64,000 nucleotides of DNA from Sepioteuthis lessoniana (GCA_963585895.1 OY757907.1:113326888-113390887); one strand, 5' to 3'. Shown: positions 31,906 through 43,573, counted from the first letter of the stretch. Notes: generated by a model from the sequence alone, not told the origin. Numbers and translations: made by a program.

Positions 31906-32445
31906 GGTACCTATATTGATATTTAAAAGTTTTATAATTGGTGAATATATATTCATGTGCGCGCGTGTGTGTCTGTGTGTGCGCGCGCACGCGCGTGTGT
32001 ATGTGTCATTAAACGTGTGTCTGCCTAAACCTAATTCAGGCCAATTAAACCACAATTCTATGATTTAATATTCATTTTTTTCTGATCAATTAAAATACAG
32101 TACAAGCATAATTGAATGACGGGGATTATCAGCAGGGTGAGAGAGAGAGAGGACATGGTCAAAGATTTTCTAAGGGCAGCTGGTTTATTCCCATCTTTAA
32201 ATAAGCATAGATAGCGTGTGATCAAGCATGAAAAGTTCCATCCTAACGCTACTGAATCAAGCATCGGCTTTCCTAATCGTATCGACAGACAGCTGAATGC
32301 ACACAAACAGGAATTTATAGATAGCAGCATATACTAGATATTCAATTTCAAAGGAGGCAAAAGAATTACAATCACAAGGAAACGAATCATTTGATAAACT
32401 TTCCTTGGGGTTGCGGCGTGTTCTCTCGTTCCTTCTCTCTGTCCC
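31088..32445. other. Unassigned AT-rich stretch with (TA)n
   Basis: (TA)n at 31862-31905 and a GT/GC-rich alternating stretch at about 31955-32005. No family recognised. Confidence 0.5.
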
Positions 32446-32447
32446 TG

Positions 32448-32448
<1 letters not shown>

Positions 32449-32486
<38 letters not shown>

Positions 32487-32917
32487 GGGCGTCAAACCTT
32501 GTGTAAATGCTAGGGAGCTATGAACATGGCCATTACGAGTGTGTTCATTCTCATTGTAGGATCTCGGCTACCGGTCTTGTGCCTAAACTAAGTAAACAAC
32601 TCTATTCCCTCTAGTGAGAACATGTTTAGCAAACTAACTTTGTAGTTGCTGACAACTTACTAATGAGGAGTTTAATATATTACTTAAAGAGATATCAATA
32701 ATACAAAATATGTTTATAGGCGCGTAGATTACAGGTACAATGCAATAAATCGTAGTTCATTCAATTGATAGAAAAATAGAAAAATACATCAAATCATTTA
32801 CGTGTGCATACTATTATATGATTTTAATGAACACACATACACACAAAAGCAAACACACACACACACACGCTCACACACACACCGAGGTACTCATACATAT
32901 ATACCTACACATAAATG

Positions 32918-32949
<32 letters not shown>

Positions 32950-32999
32950 TATATGTATATACATATATATATATATATACATTGATCGGGATGATATGA

Positions 33000-33055
<56 letters not shown>

Positions 33056-33113
33056 GTATAACGATTTACGCAGATGCATATTTACAATCATATGCATATT
33101 TAACTGTTAGTTG

Positions 33114-33148
<35 letters not shown>

Positions 33149-33306
33149 CAAAGTTAGATATACACACATTAACATGCTTACACGTGTATCTATACAGGAA
33201 ATATGCATATATATATATTAAAGGTACACTAATATATATATGTATATATTTATTGATTGATTGATTGATACAAAAATTCACATACATGTATATGAGCATT
33301 TTATCC

Positions 33307-33362
<56 letters not shown>

Positions 33363-33557
33363 CAGATAGATAGATAAATAGATAGATAACTGCAAAGATA
33401 CGCTTATGTATTTTTGTGTATTTTCATAATACGTATGAGTGTCCGTATGTATTCGTATACGTAATTATGTATGCATGATTATATATTCCTAGGTACGTAC
33501 CTTTCTATCTTGGAGTCTGTATACCTCTTCCATTTCTGCCTCTTGCTCTCGCTCTCT

Positions 33558-33630
<73 letters not shown>
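32449..33630. repeat. Microsatellite cluster
   Basis: Successive simple tracts: CT/TA at 32449-32486, impure CA at 32830-32882, TA-rich 32911-32982, (TA)n 33007-33053, (TA)n 33117-33147, (TA)n-(TG)n 33312-33362 and a long (TA)n at 33560-33628. The small frames here are translations of repeats. Confidence 0.9.
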
Positions 33631-33632
<2 letters not shown>

Positions 33633-33703
33633 AATAAAACTAAATGATAGGATGTGGATGCATGAATAATCTACACTCCTAGTGATAAACAAATCGATAC
33701 GAT

Positions 33704-34216
33704 GTGTATGTAAGCGAGCATTGTTCATTAATACGTCGTTGGTTTTTCTATATTTCCACGCAAAAGCTAGTCGATTGCAAACTCAGCCGCTCTTTTGCAC
33801 GCGCCAACGTTTCCTTGCCGAAGACGTTTGCATTAATACCATTTTATAATGGCTTCATTTTCACAGTCGGCCACGCGGCAAAATGGGCTTTTGGGAACGC
33901 TGAGCGAATTAGATTTTCTCTACTACAAATTTGGTTAGGAATCGTTTCGAAGTGGGTCCCTCATCACAACCGTCCGCTTCTTCAGACGAACATTTCAGAC
34001 TCACGTATGCCATCCACATCAAACCCTTCGTCTTTCAACTTTGCCTCCCGCTGGCGTTACTGTGCACATTTATACATTGTTGGTTTAAGCCAGATGATAG
34101 AATTTTGCGATTTATTTTGGTATATTCCCCCACAGTGTCTGCTGATTTTTCTTGATAAAAAAGAAAAACAAAATCAATTACGTATACTCTATATTCTGGT
34201 GCCGAGTGTATCATAG
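33704..34216 (+). other. Unrecognised 170-codon frame in CpG-richer DNA
   Basis: An ATG-started frame of 170 residues with no recognised motif. 33740-34060 is richer in GC and CpG than the flanks, which may explain the frame length. It could be part of an unrecognised mobile element or a non-coding regulatory patch. I would not call it a gene without transcript evidence. Confidence 0.25.
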
Positions 34217-34529
34217 ATTTTATGCGACTTTCGTTTTGTGCATTTGAAATGTAGCTATATATTCTGTACTGTTCTCGAGAATTGTGCAATATGAAATGAT
34301 TAAAATTCTTGAATTTAAAGATCACTCTGTCGACGAGACTTAGAATATGCTGACTTCATTCCTATCTGTCCTGAGTATGATATTACACTCCATCAAGTGG
34401 TGAAGTTCCAATTCTAAAACTCTGGAGTGTGAAGTGCTCCTTCATTGCCTTTTAACCCTCAAAGATTTAACATTATATGATCCGATCTATGGGTGGAACA
34501 GATTTATTAGTCAATTATTTTTTACTCGT

Positions 34530-34531
<2 letters not shown>

Positions 34532-34609
<78 letters not shown>
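34532..34609. repeat. Compound (CA)n-(TA)n microsatellite
   Basis: AC repeats at 34532-34561, then TA repeats. Confidence 0.95.
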
Positions 34610-34784
34610 CGTGTACAAAAGAATCTCAAGAAACAAAAAATAAACAACATAAAAATATACGTACCCAATCCTCTTTGCTTAAAATAAACCTTTTGCGGGC
34701 TGACATGCCGTTTAAATCAATCAATCAAATCACTGAAAATGATTGCATAGATAGGTCAAAATTTATTCAACGTTATTTCTTTGC

Positions 34785-35258
34785 CTAGTTGGCTGGGTCT
34801 GTAGGATATAACGACTGCATCTCTGCAGAGGGGTAAAACCCTCTCAACGAGTGCCCGAGTTTATGACAATCTGATGGTGAAGCACCAATAATACTGGAAC
34901 TTTAGGGAATTCGGAGTACCCTTTCATTGCCATCCTTCCCAGCTCTACTGTGGATCGGAGTGGTTACACCCGATAGATTCCTATCTATGGGTTGAATAGA
35001 AGTAAACAGTGTAATTATTCTAAATTGAATTGTTTATAATAAAACTGTTTTAGTATTTTACTTTGTGTAAAAAAAACTGAACTTATGCTAAACTGGATTG
35101 TTTGAGATAGAGCTGTTTGGATATTTAACTGGAAAAAAACTGTACTTATGCTAAAGTGAATCGTTTCAAATAGAACTGATTTATGTATAAACATAGATTT
35201 GGCATTAAATAACCTACAATGGTTGATATGCCATAAAACCAAAGCGAACCAAACCAAC
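34785..35258 (+). mobile_element. SINE-3
   Basis: Head with GACTGCATCTCTGCAGAGGG, body with internal CTAAATTGAATTGTTT-type units, and tail GGTTGATATGCCATAAAACC followed by AAAGCGAACCAAACC. Confidence 0.85.
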
Positions 35259-35314
35259 GTCATATCTAAGTATATCAGACATTAAATTTTAGAGCGAGTT
35301 CTTCTCAGCAAAGA

Positions 35315-35525
35315 AGAGGAGCGGTTAAAATCGTGGACTGATACATCGTTGTAAGCTTGTTCGAATTCCAGTCTAGCTATTACGTTCACTTTCAGACATA
35401 TATTTGAGAAAGGTACTAACTCCCATCCCCCAGCTATAGATTAAATAGCAACACTGCTGTTTTGAAAGGATGAATTTTGCATTCATTAATCCATGCAGGT
35501 TGATATACTACTAAAAAAGGAAACC
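35315..35525 (+). mobile_element. SINE-2
   Basis: Head near AGCGGTTAAAATCGTGGACT, box-B-like TTGTTCGAATTCCAGTC, body and the tail ATGCAGGTTGATATACTACT. Confidence 0.8.
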
Positions 35526-37555
35526 CATTCCAACCCTCTAATCAAAGACCACTTTAAATCACAAATTGAGATTTTCTTTTCAAAAATCGTATGCCATCAG
35601 AATTATGAAGAAATAAAAGGTTGACTGATATTATATTTTGTGGCAGATGTACATAACTTACTGTTGCTTATACAATGAAAAGTTTATTCTTATCGAATTC
35701 GAACATCCGCCGTATTTTAAAAAGTAAAGAAAATTAAGTAGTTGCTAAAACTAATCACTTATCCATATTACAGTTGGGTTATAACATTGTAATTAGAAAT
35801 GAAGGACGTAGAGATTCTTTATTAATATATAGGATAATCATTCCTATTCAAATGACGTTTTATTTGTTATTATCCATTATTTGCTAATGGTCATTGCTCT
35901 TTTTATGTTATATAGCTTTTAACTCCAGGATTTTTTTCTATTTCGTCGATTTTATGTCTTCCGAAGCCTCCTCTTTCTTTTGTCACTGTGTCTGTCTTCT
36001 ATCGTTGGCCGCCATCTTTGTCATTGTCTTCGCTTCGTGTGACATCTTTGTATCTTCTCTCGTGGTCTTGTTCGTTGCTGTAACTCCAACTGTGTTACTT
36101 CTACTTTGCTATGATGACAAATAACGCAGACGCCATTCTTATGGGCAAATTTTTATTTTAGGATATCCATTTTACCAGCATAATCATAACAGGAAGTAGA
36201 GAATGCAGGTTGAATATTATCGTTCGCTTCAAATGTTCTTTCGCAACTGACTAACTTATTCCTATTTTCTAAACTTCTAGAACGCACCAGTCACTTGACT
36301 TAGATTATCCAATCACAGCCGAGTTCTCAAACTCATCTTAGGGTGAAAATCGGTCATTTAATCTGAATTGACTAACGGTATTTTTCCATTCATTTAATGG
36401 TTGATAAATTATCTACAATACCTGTCTATTATAGTTTTCCCATAACTATTATTCAATATTTGCACCCCACGTTTCAAACAGAAGACTGTTTTGGGTTGTG
36501 ACGAAGATATCGTTGAAAACACTTCTTAGAAAAATAAATAAAATAAAAGATTATTCATTTTTCCACATTTAGAAGTTTTGTATTAACCTGTATTTAAATG
36601 TTGGGTTCAAAATTAACCAAAAATAGTGGAACTTTAGTCGTATCGTTAAACTAACATTTTAACAAAATCATATAACTTGTGAAACAATAGATTTATCATA
36701 GCAATAATCGAATTTATATATAGAAATATATATAACATGATATGGTACGTCCAAGTTATAAAAAGAATTTCCCGGGAAGGAGAAAAATAAAAAATTAAAA
36801 AAAAACAGACAGAGAATCTATGGGAACAGATAGCTGACCTCTGAGTGATTCAGGCTAAAGCACATGTCGTAAGTCAGTTAGTCACGTGTGAATGATTACA
36901 ATACGGTAATTAAAATTGACTAGAAAAAAACTGTAGATCCCAAACTTCTGCGCTGGTGTGGAACAACCGGAAATGGATATATCCTCCCTCCGACAGTAGG
37001 TGGAAGTAAGGGGACGACTCTGGTTTGAAATTTTTATTGGCTCGGAGAGGTGACGAGGTTACGACACCAGTGAATACTCGGCAGTACAATGTGAAGACTG
37101 TCGAAAGTTGTGGTCCCATTTTGGGGTGAGCTTCGAAAAAAAAAGAGTCCCACCCCAGACACGAACCTGTGCAAACGAAACAAGTGAACAGACATGTTAG
37201 AACTACAAAAGAAAACCAGAAAGAAAATTCAAGGTCTGTCTTGTCTCTCTTTCTCCTCATGATTTGTTGTTTCTCTTTGTCCAGCAAACGCGGATGACTC
37301 AGTTTCGACACTTTGTTTCTTTTTCCCGACGGCTTCTAAAAAAGTGTAGTAGCGAATAATTTTTTTTGTTAGTGAACTAAGACAAAGTTTTGTGTGTTCG
37401 TCAACTTTTCCCACGGCCAGGTTACAACCGTACATTTGGTATGTAACGGTACAAAGTCCTATTTTGTGCAGTAACATTACAACCTCTTTTTGGTACCTTT
37501 ATAGTACATAAAAAGGAAATATATTACTTTCATTTGAATTATCCAGCAACCTAAT
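35526..37555. other. Unassigned stretch, 2 kb
   Basis: No recognised transposon. 35890-36125 has a 76-codon hydrophobic frame and, on the - strand, AAGATGGCGGCC (about 36007-36018), a YY1-like string. 36910-37477 is GC-richer with overlapping - strand frames of 133 and 82 codons that I do not recognise. None is supported as a gene. Confidence 0.4.
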
Positions 37556-37559
37556 GAAA

Positions 37560-37775
37560 TCTAACGGATCTTGAACTCTTTGCTCGAACAGCAGCTGCGC
37601 CATTACGCTCACTTTATAACTAATACTCTTAGAAAAGACATGAACCTCATTATCCCCCATGCTATGGGTTGAATAGTATCTCTGCTGTTTTTCTACAACG
37701 ATAACTTTGATATTAAATAATCCACAAAGGTTTATATGCTATTAAAGGAAGAGACCAAATCGAAACCAAGAGATC
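37560..37775 (+). mobile_element. SINE-2, head partly lost
   Basis: Body (CATTACGCTCACTTTATAAC, then CATGAACCTCATTATCCCCC) and tail (ATTAAATAATCCACAAAGGT, TTATATGCTATTAAAGG). Confidence 0.8.
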
Positions 37776-38051
37776 TTTGTAAAGCCTATAGCTTTTTAAA
37801 CTGAATATATTTTTATACTAACAATATCCAGTTTTGTTGTTGTTGTTGGCTTTTTCAAATTGTTATCATGCAAAAACCTCAAACCATATTTCGGTTTCAG
37901 ATTTCTTATATATATTTTCTATTTGAAGTCAAATATTTCACAACTCTCTTCTTACATTCTACCTGAGGGATTAGCCGTGGTCAAGTGGCTAACGAGCTGG
38001 ACTGCTGAATCGTAGGAAGCAAGTTCAAAATCAAGTCAGACTATTACATTC

Positions 38052-38336
38052 TGTTGTGATGCTGACAAAAGAAAGACACGGGGAATGCAGAAAGGGTTAA
38101 TAGAAAAACATATATATATATATATATTCAAGTAACAGAAACAAGACACAAGTGAAGCTGGTTAAAGCTTAGTTAGTTGATAGGAAGCTGAGAGTCCAGT
38201 GAGGTAGAGACTATCCGTCCACTTCGCAAACGGTATCACACGTGATTTTGCCACGCTGATTGGTGCGCACCATCTGACGCTCTCGTTGATGTGTATTTAA
38301 GGAGGAGGGCGAGTCCATTATGTAGCGAGTACAACA
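38052..38336. mobile_element. Solo LTR 1 (285 bp) with CATTC duplication
   Basis: Begins TGTTGTGATG and ends GAGTACAACA, giving TGTTGT/ACAACA terminal inverted repeats. CATTC flanks both sides (38047-38051 and 38337-38341), a 5-bp target duplication. A TATA-like TATTTAA lies at 38294-38300. These are hallmarks of an LTR retrotransposon reduced to one LTR by recombination. BEL/Pao or Ty3 are plausible, but no coding sequence remains to decide. Confidence 0.8.
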
Positions 38337-38404
38337 CATTCACCTTTGGACTAATACACTTAGGAAAGGCATGAACCTCCTTATTCCCAGATATGGCTAA
38401 AATA

Positions 38405-39518
38405 GCACCAACTGACATCGACTGGGGCCGTAGAATATACCGTCTGTATCTCTTCAGAGGGATAAGACTTCCCAAATGAGTGTTCTTACTGGCACTAAAT
38501 AATCTGATAGTGACACTCCAGTAACTCTGGAGTTTCGGGGAATGCGGCGTGTCTTCACTTCCTGGTTCTCTTTGGCTCAGTGTGGTAGCATCTGATAGGG
38601 TCCTGTGTATGGGTCGAATAGAACTGTTTGATATTTATAATGAGTGCAAGCAATTTAATTATACTAAAGTGAATTGTCAGTGTAAATTAATGACTGATGT
38701 TTAAATGATTTGTTAGCGATACATAACAATATTTGAACAATTTTACTGAGTGAATGATTAATGTTGAATAGAATAATTAATGTTACATAGCAATACTTGT
38801 AACTTCTTCAATGTGTGTAGACAAATGATTAATATTCAATAGAATTATAACATTTTCATTGTAATAAAGAAACCATTTAACTGTGTAGAAACTATAACAA
38901 CACTAGAGTCCAAACAAAGTAGTTGTTAATCGTTTAAATCAAAATTACTAACAAATAAATTTCTTACATATCATGTATATTTATGTTGCGTTCTGGTTAG
39001 TGAACGCTTGTAGTATTAAATAAAGGACAAACCACGATATGTGAGGAAATAGGGTTATATTCTCAGGAAAAAGTATATATAATAGAGAGACTATTAGTAG
39101 ACAAGAACATAGGATTAGTGAATACAAAATAAGGATATAGTCCAACGATAGTATTGGCTTCAGTTATACGAAGTGGCTCTTTACCTTCTAGTCTGCCCAA
39201 CTATATATGGCAGATGGACGAGTTCATTTTGTAAAGAAAGGTGGGTGATACCCAACAATTTATTTAAATGTGTGCTAACACATAACTGATGATAAATTGT
39301 TCCTGTTTCAATTCAATACTTGAAACAATTTATCTGTGTGCCAAAAATGAACTCATCTGTGTTTAAAAATACTATCTACAAAATGTCTTTAAAAATCATA
39401 TATATCTAACGTATGAGGAGGAGGGCGAGTCCATTATAAACAGGATTTGGCACTTAATTACATACAATGGTTGATATGCCATAAAACCAAACCAAACCAA
39501 ACCAAACTAAACTAAATT
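38405..39518 (+). mobile_element. SINE-3 interrupted by solo LTR 2
   Basis: Head from GACTGGGGCCGTAGAATATA, body to about 38993, then after the LTR the body resumes and the tail GGTTGATATGCCATAAAACC lies at 39469-39488 followed by (AAACC)n. It is itself inserted in a SINE-2. Confidence 0.8.
38994..39257. mobile_element. Solo LTR 2 (264 bp) with ATTTA duplication
   Basis: Starts TGTTGCGTTC and ends GATACCCAACA (TGTTG/CAACA). ATTTA occurs exactly on both sides (38989-38993 and 39258-39262). An AATAAA is at 39019-39024. Its internal sequence is unlike LTR 1, so it is a different family with similar ends. Confidence 0.8.
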
Positions 39519-39631
39519 GTACTGCTGCTGTTCTTCGACAAAGATGGCCTTGGTGTTGCATAAGCCACGACGATTGATATGCCATTCAACAAAGAAACAG
39601 ATATCATTAAACTTTTCATGTTATTGTCGTT

Positions 39632-39925
39632 ATGGAGGTGCCCGTGGTGTACTGATTATCTTCATAGGAAATGGACACGGTGATACGAGTTCAAATCCTG
39701 GACGAGACCGATTGCATTTCACATAGCACTAACACCCTTGGGAAAGGTATGAATCCAATTATTCTCCCTCCAGCTATGGGTAAATAGTAGGACAGACTAG
39801 GTTCTTCAGCCTTAGTGAGGCAACTAGTCTAGGAGAAGGAAAACTCTGAATTCAAACCTGTTAAACTCCGCTTAAAAATTGACCTTGTGTCATATCCTGC
39901 CCGAACGGAGGGGTTGGTAAATATG
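39632..39925 (+). mobile_element. SINE-4, full length
   Basis: The best copy. Head GGTGCCCGTGGTGTACTGAT (box A region), box B GAGTTCAAATCCTGGACGAG at 39687-39706, body, and end CCTGCCCGAACGGAGGGGTT. Confidence 0.9.
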
Positions 39926-40129
39926 ATTGTCGTAGAAAAACTTCCAGCCACATTACAATTTTAGATTTCTTGTATATGTTTTTAATTTTAAGCCATATAC
40001 GTATCTCACAACTCTATTTCTCCATAACATTGCATTTTACTTAGGTACCCGATCATTTTCAAAGAATTCTCCTAAATCGGGATTCTCTCCCATCATGTTT
40101 GTTGCAGGGACACTGAATTGAAAGCTTTA

Positions 40130-40475
40130 CTTTGCATAGTGTAGTATCACCCTCTTCCACCAGACACTTCAGTCCTCGATTATATGGAACGGGATCGACA
40201 GGAAAAAGTCAATCACATGAACTCTTGTTTAGAGGGCAAGAGGTAGTTGGTCTTAAAATGTTGGGACTTTTAATTATGGTCTGCAGTTTGTTACAAAAAG
40301 GGATATTTAAAGAACACAATTTGGGGACTAAGCGAAACCGTCTTCCCATCTTGGGTTGACGTTTTATGGCTGGTCGTAACTTCTTCCGTCGATACGATGA
40401 AACTATTCAACATATGGTAATACGTTTCTCGCTGATATCGAACTTTGAATATCCAAAATAAACGTATGTCAGATT
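40130..40475 (+). pseudogene. Unidentified coding-like repeat, copy 2
   Basis: Diverged partner of 1263-1562. In shifted + strand frames it shows GQEVVGLK, GLSETVFPSW and RFMAGRNFFRRYDETIQHMV, then ISNFEYPK and a stop. The three segments parallel GEPEVVRLE, GLSKTVSDLC and RFLDEFNFFHRHNETT of the first copy. Function unknown; dead in its present state. Confidence 0.4.
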
Positions 40476-40637
40476 TCTTAATAAGCACGTGCCTACGTTT
40501 TACTTTCTGACAAAGAAAACCTCTTCACGTGTTCGTCTCCTCTTCTATGCCACATTTAACATCTTGAAAGTTCTCTTTATTATACCTGAAATGTTTTAGG
40601 TTTGTGTCAGATTGACAGCATATTTTCTCCCAGTAAG

Positions 40638-40886
40638 TTGGCGACCGTAGTCGAGGGTGACCAGAAGGATCCCTTTTCAATACCTACTACAGCGAGGTGC
40701 AGAGCGATGCACCTTTCCCTAGATTGCTCCACTTTACCCTGGATACGTACCTTATATTAATGAGTGTTTATCAAGGAGGTATCGATTACCATTTTTTAAA
40801 GTCTTTGGTATGACTCAAACTGGGATTGAACCCAGGCCTCCCGGACCATTGGCGAGCATTCTACCTACTAGGCCAATGAGCCGGTA
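40638..40886 (-). mobile_element. SINE-1, full copy
   Basis: Reverse copy from GGCGACCGTAGTCGAGGGTG at the left to the head ATTGGCGAGCATTCTACC and CCAATGAGCCGG at the right. Box B is at about 40825-40840. Confidence 0.88.
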
Positions 40887-41107
40887 TGTTTCTCCAAGTA
40901 TGTGTGTTTGAAATAAGTGCATGAAAATTTTATAAGCAGATGAATAACCTTCTGCTGATCTGATGTAGATATTTTTGGATAACACAGCAATATCAAGCAG
41001 TTTTTGACCAATCCCTTACTACGCATGAATTAATTTCGCTTCTTGCTTTTGTGATCACTGGAGATAGGATCTAAATATCAGTAGTTTTCCTTTATGTTTT
41101 ATATGTT

Positions 41108-41330
41108 GGTTGGTTTCCTTGTTTAATGGCATATCAGCCTTTGTAGGTTATTTAATGCCAATGCCATTCTCCTTGAAGAACATTTATGGTACTATTTAAC
41201 CCATAGCTGGGAGGATAAGGGGGTTCATACCTTTCCCAAGGGTATTTGCCCGAAAGTGAACGTAATAGCGTGACTGGAGCACGAACGCGCGTACTACGAT
41301 TCCGCTTTAACCATTACACCACGAGGACAC
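41108..41330 (-). mobile_element. SINE-2, near full length
   Basis: Tail (TTAATGGCATATCAGCCTTT) at the left, head (CTTTAACCATTACACCACGA) at the right. The - strand box B reads GCGTTCGTGCTCCAG. Confidence 0.87.
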
Positions 41331-41710
41331 CCTTCTTTATGTTTTATAGGTTGTATTTATGATTGAAATGAATGATAAGTGATCTTACCAATATCGAATT
41401 CAAGGGTCTTTAAGTTGAAAAAAATCTTCTTGCTTCGACTAATATTATATCGGCAAAATAGTATACATTTTATTGGTAATACCTCGTTCTCATTTCAGCT
41501 TTAATATTTTCTCGAAAAATGCTAGTCTTTGTATACCAGCTGTGGCAGTAGAATATAAATTGTTTAAGTCAATATAAAGTAGGTAAATAATTGAGCAAAT
41601 CAATCATGTACTCAAAATCTTCCAAAGAACAGCTTTTGCTATCTAGTATTCTAAACGGCTGATAGAAATATAAATTAAATAAACTTAGTTGCATATATAT
41701 ATGTATATAT
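41331..41710. other. Unassigned AT-rich stretch
   Basis: No recognised family. Confidence 0.5.
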
Positions 41711-41713
41711 ATA

Positions 41714-41912
41714 TACCAAAGACTTAAAAATACCAAAGACTTAAAAAAATGGTACTTGATGCCTCCTTGCTTAACACTCAGCATTATAAGGTATGGATCA
41801 AGGGTGAAGTGGAGCAATCCTGGGAAACGAGTAGCGCCCTCCCCTACACCTCGGTGTAGTAGCTATCGAAAAGGGAGCCTTCGGGTTACCCTGGACTATG
41901 GTCGCCAACAAC
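41714..41912 (+). mobile_element. SINE-1, 5'-truncated
   Basis: Starts at ACCAAAGACTTAAAAA, after the head, with a short local duplication of that string, and runs to GACTATGGTCGCCAACAACT. Confidence 0.85.
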
Positions 41913-41922
41913 TATTATATAC

Positions 41923-41988
<66 letters not shown>

Positions 41989-42014
41989 GTGTATGTGTGT
42001 TTAGAGAGAGAGGT

Positions 42015-42061
<47 letters not shown>

Positions 42062-42064
42062 AAG
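41923..42064. repeat. Compound (TA)n-(TG)n-(GA)n microsatellite
   Basis: TA to about 41958, TG to 41998, GA to 42064. Confidence 0.95.
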
Positions 42065-42289
42065 AAAATTATGGTTTATTCACACACTCGCACACACATA
42101 CACGTATGTATATACTTAAAAGGCAAAATAGACTCATATAAAAATGAATGTATAAAAATATGAACGCGCTCATTGGCTTAAACATTTAATCTAAAGTAAT
42201 CATGCACACCCATATATATATATATAATAATGTTTTCAATTAATAATATTAGATAACATTTTCATCTACGTCGCATATATAAATTTTAG

Positions 42290-42525
42290 TTTGGTTTTGT
42301 TTGGTTTGGTTTCTTGGTTTCATGGCATAAACAACATTCGTAAGTTTATCTGTGCAAATCGATCTCCGTAGAACAATAGTGATACTATTTAACACATAGA
42401 CGGGGATAAGGAGGTTTATACTTTTCCCAAAGGTTTAAGTCGAGAGTGAATTCAACATCATGATAGGAATTTGAAATCGCTTACGACGATTTGGCAGTCT
42501 AGCACGTTAGGCACTACGCCATGGG
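42290..42525 (-). mobile_element. SINE-2 with (GGTTT)n tail
   Basis: The tail begins with GTTTGGTTTGGTTTC on the + strand; head TTAGGCACTACGCCATGGGG lies at the right. Confidence 0.83.
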
Positions 42526-42598
42526 GTATGAAAACTGATTGAACTCATTAATCAGTTCTAATCTTCTAGACTGATGTGTTACTAATCATTACCCAAAG

Positions 42599-42600
<2 letters not shown>

Positions 42601-42645
<45 letters not shown>

Positions 42646-42670
42646 GTACAAAAAATTATATATATATGTG
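42601..42670. repeat. (TA)n tract
   Basis: Impure TA repeat. Confidence 0.9.
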
Positions 42671-43057
42671 TGAGTGTGCGGTGGGGGCGTGAACGTAAGT
42701 ATTTGTACGTGAATATTTTTGGTAATATATTTTCTAGTCTAAAATGAGTATATCTATTCATCTATCTATAGATTGATCGATCTGTGATAAGAAGCTGCTA
42801 TATATGGCAATGGTTGTAAGAGCATTTAAAGCTAAGATGTAATTATGCAAATAGCTCACACAGCTAGTTTGGTAGTTCTAAAATATCATCACATACCACT
42901 GACGAGTTAAATTTAGACAGACAATAGCGGAAATTCATGATATTTGTAGGGAAATGGTGTAACGTGAACTCAAACAGATTTTGCTTGAATTCAAACATAC
43001 TGAGTACAAATCCTGGCAAAAATTACAGAATTAAAACACTTAGGTGATATTTACACC

Positions 43058-43573
43058 GTTTATTTATTAATGAATTTAAATATAGTTTGGAGACGGTCTA
43101 CTTTTTGAGAAGAAGGAAACTAGGTATTTCTTCATTTTTTGGTTTTGTTTTGGTATGGTGGCATTTGGAGTTTTAGGCTTTTTAGTTTTTTTTCTAAACT
43201 ACTGTTGGGGAGAGGGCTTTAAGAATTTTAAACTTTTAGAAAAGATTCAAAGCTTTTTGCCGTGTTCGTTGACAATTTGGACAGAGTCAGGTATTCAATT
43301 TGGGTTTATAGTAAGGGTGTCTTTACATTTAAAACACAGAGTTTAAGCAATATTTTTCAAAGAATAAAACAGCATACAATTTTGTAAAATTTTCAGCATT
43401 TTAAATTAGTATGACTTAAAGACATACTAACTAATATTGAAGTTATTTTCTGCCGGCACAAGAGTTTTCATCCTTTCTGTTCTACTTTACTATTTATTTA
43501 CTAATGAATTTAAATATAGTTTCGAGACGGTCTACTTTTTGAGAAGAGTGAAACTAGGTATTTCGTCATTTTT
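43058..43573. repeat. About 80-bp direct repeats flanking 345 bp
   Basis: 43058-43140 and 43488-43573 share AATTTAAATATAGTTT, GAGACGGTCTACTTTTTGAG and GAAACTAGGTATTTC with a few differences. The interval has one AATAAA (about 43363). Could be a decayed short element with terminal direct repeats or a local duplication. Confidence 0.6.

Larger units (their letters stand above)
37975..39600 (+). mobile_element. SINE-2 host with nested LTR and SINE-3 insertions
   Basis: SINE-2 is in three pieces: head 37975-38051 (GTGGTCAAGTGGCTAACGAG), middle 38337-38404 and tail 39519-39600 (TGCTGTTCTTCGACAAAGAT, then GACGATTGATATGCC). A solo LTR separates the first two and a SINE-3 carrying its own solo LTR separates the last two. 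The pieces are in the right order and orientation, so this is nesting. Confidence 0.85.

Noticed and set aside
36007-36018. YY1-type core promoter of a host gene
   Set aside because: A single short match without a supported transcript or conserved frame nearby is not enough.
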